DNA from: Pseudarthrobacter sp.
Lineage (GTDB): Bacteria > Actinomycetota > Actinomycetes > Actinomycetales > Micrococcaceae
Direction of reading: 5' to 3'
DNA: 6,833 nucleotides
NCBI GenBank assembly: GCA_013362385.1
Contig: JABFWC010000312.1
Coordinates: 1-6,833 of the forward strand
The position numbers and the translations under genes are program-made. The notes beneath the pieces were generated by a model, which saw only the letters and a list, made by a program, of their open reading frames with translations, did no database searches and was not told the origin of the DNA. Numbering within the stretch: position 1 is the stretch's first letter; each line of letters starts with the position of its first letter. Positions 1 to 5,380 of the stretch are shown piece by piece.

Positions 1-55
1 GGTGATGCTTCCAGAGTGCGGCAGCGCTGCCCGATCTATCCGTTTCCTGATGCAT

Positions 56-76
56 AATTGAGCAGAATCATCAATT
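56..76. promoter_or_regulatory. Inverted repeat upstream of the Lrp-type regulator, possible operator
   Basis: AATTGA (56-61) and TCAATT (71-76) are perfect inverted arms around a 9-nt spacer, in an AT-rich pocket of otherwise GC-rich DNA. A second overlapping inverted pair, TGATG (48-52) and CATCA (69-73), is also present. CATAAT at 53-58 could serve as a -10 element for the downstream gene, in which case the repeat would overlap the core promoter. Lrp/AsnC regulators commonly bind short AT-rich dyads and repress their own gene, so autoregulation is a reasonable inference. No clear -35 box is visible. Confidence 0.4.
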
Positions 77-108
77 CTTAGCCGCCCGGATGATGGAGAG
101 TGACCGTT

Positions 109-603
109 TTGAACAAGCTGGACCCCACGGACCTGAAGATCCTCCTGGCCCTGATCAGGGATCCCCGGATCCAGATCGCGGAGCTCAGCGAGTCACTGGG
201 CATTGCCCGCAACACTGCCCAGTCACGGGTGCGGCGCCTGCTGAGGGCGGGGGTGCTGCGGGCCGGCGGCCGCGAGGTTGATCTTGAGGCCGTGGGGTAT
301 GACGTGGTGGCCTTCGTGACCATCGAGGTTTCGCACCGCGAACTCGACGGTGTGGTGGCGGCGCTGCGGCTTATTCCCCAGGTCCTGGAGGTCCATGAGA
401 TCTCGGGGCGGGGTGATGTCTGGTGCCGTGTGGTGGCAACGGATACCCATAACCTCCAGGCGTCGCTGCGCCAGGTCCTGCGGATCAAGGGTGTCATCCG
501 GACCGAAACGGTACTGGCGCTGCACACCCATATCCCGTACCGGACCGAGCCACTCATCAGCGGCCTGAGCAGCGCCGCAGGCCAGGCCGCTAGGATTTCC
601 TGA
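109..603 (+). CDS. Lrp/AsnC-family transcriptional regulator
   Basis: A DNA-binding regulator of the leucine-responsive/AsnC type, which typically senses amino acids or related metabolites and acts as a dimer or octamer. From the TTG start it is 164 aa, close to the usual ~150. Residues 1-60 form the winged helix-turn-helix: the opening LDPTDLKILLALIRDPR is typical of the family, and the recognition helix lies around ARNTAQSRVRRL. Residues ~65-145 form the RAM ligand-binding/oligomerisation domain, with the ISGRGDVWCRVVATD segment where the family has its conserved G-D turn and a TETVLALHTHIPY strand near the end. I chose TTG at 109 because GGAGAG (95-100) sits 8 nt upstream; the in-frame GTG at 100 would overlap that site and add only three residues. 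The stop at 601-603 directly abuts the corA start, so co-transcription and translational coupling are likely. The effector and target genes cannot be read from sequence. Confidence 0.9.
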   Translation: MNKLDPTDLKILLALIRDPRIQIAELSESLGIARNTAQSRVRRLLRAGVLRAGGREVDLEAVGYDVVAFVTIEVSHRELDGVVAALRLIPQVLEVHEISGRGDVWCRVVATDTHNLQASLRQVLRIKGVIRTETVLALHTHIPYRTEPLISGLSSAAGQAARIS

Positions 604-1599
604 ATGACCATCATCGACAACGCCGTGTACGTCGACGGCGTGCGCCATGCCGACCCCGAAAGCCTGGAGCAGACCTTTGAGACCCTGGCCCGCCACGGCG
701 GCATGGCGTGGATTGGACTGTACCGCCCTACCGCTGAGGAGATGGCCGCTGTAGCGGCGGAATTCGGCCTCCACGGCCTTGCAGTGGAGGACGCCATTTC
801 CGCGCACCAGCGGCCCAAGCTCGAACGCTACGATGACAACCTGTTCACCGTCCTGCGTCCGGCCCGCTACCTGGACGCGAGCGAAACAGTGGAATTCGGT
901 GAACTGCACGTGTTCACCGGAAAGAACTTCGTGGTCACCGTGCGGCATGCCGAGACGGCAGGAGTTGCCCGTGTCCGGCAGCGGCTCGAGGCGCGCCCGG
1001 ACCTCCTCAGGCACGGCCCCGAAGCGGTGCTGTACGCCTTGCTGGACCGGGTTGTCGACGACTACGCGCCCGTGGTGGCCGGGCTCGAAAATGACATCGA
1101 CGAAATCGAGGACCAGCTCTTCAGCGGCGATTCAGCCGTGTCGCGCCGCATTTACGAACTGGCGCGCGAGGTAATCCAGTTCCAGCGGGCCATCCACCCC
1201 CTGCCCGAGATGCTGGACCAGCTGAAGCGGGGCTTTGAGAAATATGGCGTGGAGACGGAGTTGCGCCACAACCTGCGGGACGTGGAAGACCATGTGGAAC
1301 GGGTGATCTCCCGGGCGGATTCCTTCCGCGACCTCCTCCAGAACGCACTCACCCTGGACGGAACCCTGACCGCCAACAGGCAAAACGAAGCCAGCGCCGA
1401 GCAGAACGAGCAGGTCAAGAAGATTTCATCCTGGGCGGCCATCCTTTTCGCGCCCTCGTTCGTGGCCGGCATCTACGGCATGAACTTCGACCACATGCCC
1501 GAGCTGCACTGGGCTTTTGGCTATCCCATGGCGCTTGGCCTGATGGTGGCCGCGGGCGCGCTCATGTACGCCATCTTCAAGAAGAAGGGCTGGATCTGA
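604..1599 (+). CDS. corA: CorA-family magnesium/cobalt transport protein
   Basis: An inner-membrane homopentameric channel for Mg2+ (also Co2+/Ni2+). The 331-aa length fits the family. Residues 1-~270 form the large cytoplasmic funnel: an alpha/beta domain followed by long helices rich in acidic and basic residues (ENDIDEIEDQLF, then the FQRAIHPLPEML region). Two C-terminal membrane helices follow, TM1 at ~274-291 and TM2 at ~305-325. TM1 ends in the signature GMN motif (292-294), followed by FDHMPEL, a variant of the Gram-positive periplasmic loop that selects hydrated Mg2+. The basic tail KKKGW is typical. The ATG directly follows the TGA of the Lrp-type gene, and AGGA at 592-595 gives an 8-nt ribosome-site spacing. 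Pairing with an Lrp-type regulator suggests joint expression, but I cannot say the regulator senses magnesium. The gene ends one base before the convergent small-protein gene. Confidence 0.95.
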   Translation: MTIIDNAVYVDGVRHADPESLEQTFETLARHGGMAWIGLYRPTAEEMAAVAAEFGLHGLAVEDAISAHQRPKLERYDDNLFTVLRPARYLDASETVEFGELHVFTGKNFVVTVRHAETAGVARVRQRLEARPDLLRHGPEAVLYALLDRVVDDYAPVVAGLENDIDEIEDQLFSGDSAVSRRIYELAREVIQFQRAIHPLPEMLDQLKRGFEKYGVETELRHNLRDVEDHVERVISRADSFRDLLQNALTLDGTLTANRQNEASAEQNEQVKKISSWAAILFAPSFVAGIYGMNFDHMPELHWAFGYPMALGLMVAAGALMYAIFKKKGWI

Positions 1600-1600
1600 G

Positions 1601-1753
1601 CTACGCGTTGGTCCTTCGCTTGAGCCAGCCCCAGACGCCGGTTGCGACGAAGAGGACCAGGCCAATGATCGCGAGCCAGAAGAAGCCCTTCACGACAAAG
1701 CCCACGATGGACAGGATCAGCCAGATGACCAGAAGTGCAATGATGATTCCCAT
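1601..1753 (-). CDS. Small two-helix hydrophobic membrane protein (50 aa)
   Basis: A 50-aa ORF starting ATG at 1753 and ending TAG at 1601-1603. It begins MGIIIALLVIWLILSIVGF and ends WGWLKRRTNA. It is nearly all membrane: helix 1 at ~2-20, a single Lys/Gly turn at 22-23, helix 2 at ~24-42, then a positively charged tail (KRR), suggesting both ends are cytoplasmic. Short hydrophobic proteins with this MGIIIALL opening occur widely in actinobacteria, usually annotated as hypothetical; I know of no assigned function. Coding is supported by the coherent hydrophobic pattern and by a -10-like element exactly 6 nt upstream of the ATG. No good Shine-Dalgarno is present, consistent with a leaderless message. 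Its stop is one base from the corA stop on the opposite strand. Confidence 0.75.
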   Translation of the reverse strand: MGIIIALLVIWLILSIVGFVVKGFFWLAIIGLVLFVATGVWGWLKRRTNA

Positions 1754-1759
1754 GGACCC

Positions 1760-1765
1760 ACTCTA
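1760..1765 (-). promoter_or_regulatory. -10 element for a leaderless small-protein mRNA
   Basis: On the minus strand TAGAGT (TANNNT class) is followed by exactly 6 nt (1754-1759) and then the ATG at 1753. With a normal -10 to +1 distance, transcription would begin at the A of the start codon. No convincing -35 is seen, which is common in actinobacteria. Confidence 0.5.
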
Positions 1766-1809
1766 GGCCCGTGCTTCCGGTATGGCCCGCTCATCCGGTT
1801 GCGTTTCGC

Positions 1810-1826
1810 CCCGCAGGGCATGCGGG
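1810..1826 (-). terminator. Hairpin downstream of tRNA-Ala, possible terminator
   Basis: CCCGCA and TGCGGG form a perfect 6-bp stem with a 5-nt loop, 25 nt beyond the tRNA 3' end on the minus strand. No U-tract follows, so this is at best a weak GC-type terminator or a 3' processing structure. Confidence 0.35.
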
Positions 1827-1851
1827 CCGGGATCCGCGTTCAGACCAACTG

Positions 1852-1924
1852 TGGAGCTAAGGAGATTCGAACTCCTGACCTCTTCGATGCGAACGAAGCG
1901 CTCTACCAACTGAGCTATAGCCCC
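1852..1924 (-). tRNA. tRNA-Ala (anticodon CGC)
   Basis: The minus strand folds into a complete 73-nt cloverleaf. The acceptor stem GGGGCTA/TAGCTCC has a G3-U70 wobble, the alanine identity element. The D arm is GCTC-AGTTGGTA-GAGC, the anticodon arm CTTCG-TTCGCAT-CGAAG, and the T arm AGGAG-TTCGAAT-CTCCT, with discriminator A73. The loop places CGC at 34-36 (genome 1889-1891), reading GCG alanine codons, which are common in high-GC genomes. The 3' CCA is not encoded (the next bases are CAG), so it must be added by nucleotidyltransferase, as is usual in actinobacteria. It lies downstream of sepX in the same direction, with a possible promoter of its own. Confidence 0.97.
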
Positions 1925-1941
1925 GGAACTGCCCGCGGTCT

Positions 1942-1956
1942 GCCAGGTTTCCTGGC
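1942..1956. repeat. Perfect short inverted repeat in the tRNA leader
   Basis: GCCAGG (1942-1947) and CCTGGC (1951-1956) are perfect 6-bp arms around a 3-nt loop, 17 nt upstream of the tRNA 5' end. It would form a stable hairpin in the precursor. It may help define the 5' leader for RNase P or act as an attenuator of read-through from sepX; both roles are inference. Confidence 0.45.
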
Positions 1957-1977
1957 GGCTGCGGAGCCGGTGTCCCT

Positions 1978-2007
1978 AGGCTACAAATTTTCCCGGCACA
2001 ACGCCAA
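1978..2007 (-). promoter_or_regulatory. Candidate promoter for tRNA-Ala
   Basis: On the minus strand TTGGCG (2007-2002) and TAGCCT (1983-1978) fit the loose actinobacterial TTGNCN / TANNNT pattern with an 18-nt spacer. Initiation would be near 1971, leaving a leader of about 47 nt that contains the hairpin at 1942-1956. The match is modest. Confidence 0.35.
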
Positions 2008-2049
2008 TTGACGCGCCGCAGCCACCGGCCGGGGCTCGCCGGCGATGCC

Positions 2050-2997
2050 TTACGCGCGGCGGCGCTGCAGGACGTCGTCGAGGTTGCTCAGCGCCCGCTG
2101 CGCCTTGCCGAGCTGCTGGGCTTCCGCGGCGGCCACGGCTTCGGCGGTGGGCACGGCGGCGGCGCCCTGTTTCAGGGACGGCTTGCCCACTGCCTTGGGA
2201 GCCTCCGGAAGCTCCAGGGGTTCGGGGGCGGGACGTTCGGCCTTTGCAGCCTCCACATAAACAGGTTTCGGCACTTCCACCGGCTCCCACGGGGTGCCGG
2301 CAACAGCCCCCGAGGCAGCGGCGGCGGCGCTCGGATCACCGGCGGCAACCGCGACGGCGAGGGCCGCCTCCCGCAGTTCCACGGCCGTCAACGGCTTGAC
2401 TTTAGGTTCGCCTGCTTCAGCATCGAAGAGCGGGCTTTCCCGGCGGGCCGGTGCCTGTTCGGGTTTCGGCGGGGCGACCGGAGCGGCCTCCGGCCGGCGT
2501 GGGGGTGCGCTCATGGCCGATCGGAACGCTGCATTCACCCTTGCCTTCCGGTCGCGGACCGCAAGCCAGCGCAGTACCGCCACCGAACCCGCGGTCAGCA
2601 CCGCACACCCCAGGGGAAGGGCGGGTGATCCCAGCCCGAAGGCCAACAGCACACCGGAGATAAACAGCGTCACCAGGGACATTAGGCCCAGCAGGGCAAG
2701 GGCATTACGGCCGTAGCGGATACGGAACCGGGCCGGAGGTGCAGTGCTGGCGGCGCCGGTAGTGGGTGCGGCACTCTTCCTGGGTTCCATGGCTTTCTCC
2801 TGCTGGGCGGCGATGTTCATTACCAGGCCGGCTGGCTGGTCTGGCCTTTCATCGGCCGGGGTGTCCCCCAGGAAATCACCTGCGGGCTGGAACTGGTGCC
2901 GGCGGTTCCGGAGGACGTAAGGGGCAACCCAAACAATCCAGAGCACGACGGCAACCACGAGGATCACTGAGCTGCTAAGGGGGAAGTCCACACTCAA
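2050..2997 (-). CDS. sepX: SepX/GlpR-like actinobacterial cell-division membrane protein
   Basis: I identify this by its opening, by overall architecture and by position after rimJ. SepX in Streptomyces and GlpR in corynebacteria/mycobacteria are membrane parts of the divisome; GlpR is the receptor for the gephyrin-like protein Glp. The 315-aa protein has TM1 at ~8-29 (PLSSSVILVVAVVLWIVWV, then a basic turn RNRR), a cytoplasmic linker, a pair of helices TM2 ~98-120 and TM3 ~125-145, then a long Ala/Pro/Glu-rich disordered region (~155-290) and a C-terminal helix ending DDVLQRRRA. The C-terminal end is where corynebacterial GlpR contacts Glp, as I recall. The start is TTG at 2997; GTG at 2991 is the alternative. 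Neither has a well-spaced ribosome site, but the TTG overlaps the stop of a five-codon leader ORF. The gap from rimJ is 75 nt, so an operon is probable. At 315 aa it is somewhat shorter than my recollection of the mycobacterial protein. Confidence 0.8.
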   Translation of the reverse strand: MSVDFPLSSSVILVVAVVLWIVWVAPYVLRNRRHQFQPAGDFLGDTPADERPDQPAGLVMNIAAQQEKAMEPRKSAAPTTGAASTAPPARFRIRYGRNALALLGLMSLVTLFISGVLLAFGLGSPALPLGCAVLTAGSVAVLRWLAVRDRKARVNAAFRSAMSAPPRRPEAAPVAPPKPEQAPARRESPLFDAEAGEPKVKPLTAVELREAALAVAVAAGDPSAAAAASGAVAGTPWEPVEVPKPVYVEAAKAERPAPEPLELPEAPKAVGKPSLKQGAAAVPTAEAVAAAEAQQLGKAQRALSNLDDVLQRRRA

Positions 2998-3011
2998 AAC
3001 CGTATGAGCAT
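2994..3011 (-). promoter_or_regulatory. Five-codon leader ORF overlapping the sepX start
   Basis: On the minus strand AGGAG (3024-3020) is followed after 8 nt by ATG at 3011, then CTC ATA CGG TTT and TGA (2996-2994), encoding MLIRF. The TGA overlaps the proposed TTG start of sepX as TTGA, the geometry of termination-reinitiation. The sepX start itself has its nearest AGGA 13 nt away, too far for efficient direct initiation. A candidate -10, GATAAT, lies at 3035-3030, but a start from it near 3023 would clip the ribosome site, so read-through from rimJ is more likely. Translation of this mini-ORF is inferred. Confidence 0.45.
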
Positions 3012-3072
3012 CCTGACTGCTCCTGCCGCATTATCCACGGTGTGTCGTGCCGCTGCCGGCAAATCATTGGAT

Positions 3073-3693
3073 TTATGAAGGACGCGATGCAAGCCAGCGG
3101 GCCAGGAGGCCCTCCGGGACTTCCTCCGAGGTGAGGGCAAATGAGCGGTGATCAGCCCATTCACCATTAATGTGCAGGAAACGAGGGCGGTACCCCTCAT
3201 CCCGGAAACCCAGTTTCTCCACCACCCGGAGGCTCGGCCCGTTCTCGGGCCGGATATTGATTTCCATACGGTGCAGTCCGAGTGTCCGGAAGCAGTGGTC
3301 GGTAACCAGCGCCACCGAAGTGGGGGCAATGCCCCGGCCCGCCCGCGCCTTGTCCACCCAGTACCCCAGCGTGGCCATCATCGCCGAACCCCAGACAATG
3401 GACGACACCGTCAACTGCCCGACGATGACCGGGTTCCTGTGCCCCGGCGTCCACTCCGTGATCACGAACGGCAGGGCAGTGCCCTGTGCAGCCTGGGCAT
3501 TGAGCGAGCGCACCATGTGTCGGTAATCCGGCAGTCCGCCGCCCGGCTCCGGGTTCGAGGCTTCCCACGGTGCAAGCCATTCACTGTTCCGGGACCGCAC
3601 CTCAGTCCACTCCTTCTTGTCCCGGTACCTGATGGGTCGCAGGACGAGGTCGCCGCATTCCAGCGAAACGGGCCAGATGGGGCCAGCGCGCAC
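3073..3693 (-). CDS. rimJ: RimJ-like GNAT N-acetyltransferase
   Basis: A GCN5-related acetyltransferase of 206 aa, transferring acetyl from acetyl-CoA to an amine, in RimJ relatives the N-terminus of a ribosomal protein. The N-terminal LVLRPIRYRDKKEW (16-29) is the typical first strand of the RimJ/RimL subfamily. The acetyl-CoA pyrophosphate loop is RAGRGIA (118-123 region), and the closing motif NGPSLRVVEKLGFRDEG lies at 151-167. Start: GTG at 3693, only 4 nt after the galU stop, is the first start codon clear of galU, and homology-like sequence begins right after it; the in-frame ATG at 3810 would overlap galU by 113 nt with low-quality sequence. No clear Shine-Dalgarno is seen, so expression probably relies on coupling to galU. 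The true substrate of these actinobacterial RimJ homologues beside galU and sepX is not established. Confidence 0.88.
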   Translation of the reverse strand: MRAGPIWPVSLECGDLVLRPIRYRDKKEWTEVRSRNSEWLAPWEASNPEPGGGLPDYRHMVRSLNAQAAQGTALPFVITEWTPGHRNPVIVGQLTVSSIVWGSAMMATLGYWVDKARAGRGIAPTSVALVTDHCFRTLGLHRMEINIRPENGPSLRVVEKLGFRDEGYRPRFLHINGEWADHRSFALTSEEVPEGLLARWLASRPS

Positions 3694-3697
3694 GGCG

Positions 3698-4603
3698 TTA
3701 CCCGGACAAGCCGGCGGCGAAGCCGGGCAGCCACTGCCGCAGGCCGGGGCCGAGGTCATCGCTGTCCACGGCAAGCTGGATGCAGGCCTGGAGGTAGCTG
3801 AGCTTGTCACCGGTGTCGTAGCGGCGGCCGCGGAACACTACGCCGTAGACGCCGTGCCCCTCCCCCTCACCGGAGGCGAGTTCCTGCAGGGCGTCCGTCA
3901 ACTGGATTTCACCGCCGCGGCCCGGCTCCGTTTTCTCGAGGACGCCGAAAACGGCGGGGTGCAGCACGTAGCGGCCGATCAGGGCGAGGTTGGAGGGTGC
4001 TTCCTCCGGCGAGGGCTTCTCCACGAGCCGGTTGACGCGGACATAGCCTTCGCCGTCGAAGTCCTCAATGTCTGCGCAGCCGTAGGCGCTGATCTGTGAA
4101 GGTTCCACTTCAATGAGCGCGACCACGGATCCCCCGGTCCGCGCCTGGACGTCGATCATCGTGCTGAGGAGCTCGTCGCGGGGGTCGATGAGGTCGTCGC
4201 CCAGCAGGACAGCGAAAGCCTCCTCCCCGACATGTTGCCGGGCCCGGAGGACGGCGTGGCCAAGGCCCAGGGGGTCGCCCTGGCGCACGTAGTGGATGTC
4301 GCCAAGCTTGCTTGCGGCCTGGATGGCTTCAAGCTTCGTGGTATCGCCCTTCTCCGCCAGCATCGACTCGAGTGACGGCACGCGGTCGAAGTGGTCTTCG
4401 AGTGCGCGTTTGTTACGCCCGGTGATCATCAGGACGTCATTGAGTCCGACGTTGACGGCTTCCTCCACCACATACTGGATGGCAGGCTTATCAACGACGG
4501 GAAGCATTTCCTTAGGCATGGCCTTGGTGGCGGGCAGGAACCTGGTGCCCAGGCCGGCTGCAGGGATGACGGCCTTGCGGACCCTCGGGTTACTGGTAGT
4601 CAC
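3698..4603 (-). CDS. galU: UTP-glucose-1-phosphate uridylyltransferase (GalU)
   Basis: Makes UDP-glucose from UTP and glucose-1-phosphate in the cytoplasm, feeding galactose metabolism, trehalose and envelope polysaccharide synthesis. The 301-aa length is standard. The nucleotide-binding loop GLGTRFLPATKAMPKEMLP is at 17-35 (GLGTR 17-21, Lys31), followed by DKPAIQYVVEEA, the GDD metal-site segment (LLGDDLIDP), VEKP, and a RYDTGDKLSYLQA motif near the C-terminus, all in family order. Start GTG at 4603 gives MTTSNPRVRKAVIPAAG. There is no Shine-Dalgarno, but a -10 element lies 6 nt upstream, predicting a leaderless message. It heads a minus-strand set with rimJ and sepX and is divergent from the folate gene. 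The MoeA-like Glp gene often found next is absent. Confidence 0.96.
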   Translation of the reverse strand: MTTSNPRVRKAVIPAAGLGTRFLPATKAMPKEMLPVVDKPAIQYVVEEAVNVGLNDVLMITGRNKRALEDHFDRVPSLESMLAEKGDTTKLEAIQAASKLGDIHYVRQGDPLGLGHAVLRARQHVGEEAFAVLLGDDLIDPRDELLSTMIDVQARTGGSVVALIEVEPSQISAYGCADIEDFDGEGYVRVNRLVEKPSPEEAPSNLALIGRYVLHPAVFGVLEKTEPGRGGEIQLTDALQELASGEGEGHGVYGVVFRGRRYDTGDKLSYLQACIQLAVDSDDLGPGLRQWLPGFAAGLSG

Positions 4604-4609
4604 CGGACT

Positions 4610-4615
4610 AATCTA
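4610..4615 (-). promoter_or_regulatory. -10 element for a leaderless galU mRNA
   Basis: On the minus strand TAGATT (TANNNT class) is followed by exactly 6 nt and then GTG at 4603, placing the predicted +1 on the G of the start codon. A weak -35, TTACGG, lies 19 nt upstream. On the plus strand the same bases read TAATCT (4609-4614), which could serve the divergent folate gene, so the site may be bidirectional. Confidence 0.5.
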
Positions 4616-4712
4616 ACGTCAGCGTCAAGCATTTCCGTAACCATCGAAGCCCCGGCAGCCCACGGGGGCCGCCGGAAGCCGTCATGGCGGCAGGCAAGGC
4701 AGGAAGGACACC

Positions 4713-5333
4713 ATGCTGCAGGAGTCGAACACCATCAAGGACGGCATCCGCGCTGCGCACAGGCGCCGGCGCGCCACGCTGACGCCGGCCCAACTGGAGG
4801 CAGCGGGCGCCGGTCTGGCACGGCATGGCGAAGCGTGGGCGGGGTCTGTTACCGGCGGGCGTCCGGCGACGGTGTGCGTCTACCTCGGCGTGGGAAAGGA
4901 GCCTCCCACGCTGCCCCTGATCGCGGCGCTGCATGCAGCCGGCCACCAGGTCCTCCTTCCGGTGTGCGAGCCGGGCCGGGAACTGGCCTGGGTGTTCTGG
5001 ACACCGGAGACGGCCTTCGTGCGCAGCAGGTACGCGCCGATTTTGGAACCGGACGGTCCGCGGTACGGCCCTGATGTGGCGGGAGAGGCCGCCGCACTCT
5101 TCATTCCGGCGACGGCGGTGGACCGGGCGGGCAACAGGATCGGGCAGGGCGGCGGCTACTACGACAAGTTCCTGGGCCATCTCGCCACCGCCGGGAAGGA
5201 TATTCCGCTCGCTGCGGTTATCTACGACGGGGAACTGCTGTCCGCGGGCAGGATTCCGGCCGAAGAGTTCGACCGGCCCGTCCCGGCAGTACTCCTGCCG
5301 TCCGGGTTCATGCCCTTGGACGCGGGTGCCTGA
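4713..5333 (+). CDS. 5-formyltetrahydrofolate cyclo-ligase (MTHFS)
   Basis: Converts 5-formyltetrahydrofolate to 5,10-methenyltetrahydrofolate with ATP, returning the storage folate to one-carbon metabolism. The 206-aa length is typical. The basic N-terminal region IKDGIRAAHRRRRATL (8-23) matches the family's K-x-x-x-R-x-x-x-x-x-R pattern. The middle segment contains VYLGVGKEPPTLPLI and a VLLPVCEPGRELAW strand, and the diagnostic phosphate-binding loop IGQGGGYYDKFL is present with GGGYYD at 146-151. ATG at 4713 is preceded by AGGAAGGA (4701-4708), supporting this start. It is divergent from galU, as the mycobacterial pair Rv0992c/Rv0993 is. A 9-bp hairpin after the stop separates it from the heat-shock-type promoter of fmdB, so the two are probably separate units. 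Equivalent symbols in other genomes are ygfA and fau. Confidence 0.95.
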   Translation: MLQESNTIKDGIRAAHRRRRATLTPAQLEAAGAGLARHGEAWAGSVTGGRPATVCVYLGVGKEPPTLPLIAALHAAGHQVLLPVCEPGRELAWVFWTPETAFVRSRYAPILEPDGPRYGPDVAGEAAALFIPATAVDRAGNRIGQGGGYYDKFLGHLATAGKDIPLAAVIYDGELLSAGRIPAEEFDRPVPAVLLPSGFMPLDAGA

Positions 5334-5334
5334 G

Positions 5335-5360
5335 CCGGTCCGGGGGTCAGGCCCGGCCGG
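5335..5360 (+). terminator. GC-rich hairpin after the folate cyclo-ligase gene
   Basis: CCGG (5335-5338), a bulged T, and CCGGG (5340-5344) pair with CCCGG (5352-5356) and CCGG (5357-5360), giving nine pairs with one bulge and a 7-nt loop, starting 2 nt after the stop. There is no U-tract. It could stop or slow transcription before the fmdB promoter. Confidence 0.45.
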
Positions 5361-5374
5361 ACAGCAGGGAATGC

Positions 5375-5380
5375 TAGAAT
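5375..5380 (+). promoter_or_regulatory. -10 element of the fmdB promoter
   Basis: TAGAAT matches five of six bases of TATAAT. Initiation near 5387 would give a leader of about 75 nt that starts inside the CIRCE element. No convincing -35 is seen in the GC-rich hairpin sequence upstream. Confidence 0.6.

Noticed and set aside
1..55. Possible N-terminus of a divergent minus-strand gene (ATG at 55, open to the left edge)
   Set aside because: Only about 18 codons are visible, there is no ribosome site, a rare AGA codon is used, and no family is recognisable. A divergent gene may exist but cannot be supported from this window.
78..818. Long minus-strand open frame opposite the regulator and corA
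   Set aside because: Ser/Arg/Thr-rich with no domain pattern; it is the antisense shadow of two well-supported genes in high-GC DNA. The overlapping 223-1014 minus frame is rejected for the same reason.
1799..2011. Plus-strand frame crossing the tRNA
   Set aside because: It runs through the antisense of a complete tRNA-Ala and has no protein-like pattern.
2025..2042. CCGGC/GCCGG hairpin after the sepX stop as a terminator
   Set aside because: Only 5 bp with an 8-nt loop, several competing folds and no U-tract; chance hairpins like this are common at this GC content.
2008..2628. Plus-strand open frame opposite sepX
   Set aside because: Gly/Arg-rich shadow of the Ala/Pro/Glu-rich disordered region of SepX, with no domain or ribosome site.
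3148..3801. Plus-strand open frame opposite rimJ
   Set aside because: Antisense of a clear GNAT coding region; no recognisable protein.
3694..3810. Upstream ATG at 3810 as the start of the RimJ-like gene
   Set aside because: It would overlap galU by 113 nt in another frame, and the added residues are Ser/Pro/Ala-rich with no family resemblance; GTG at 3693 fits the family length.
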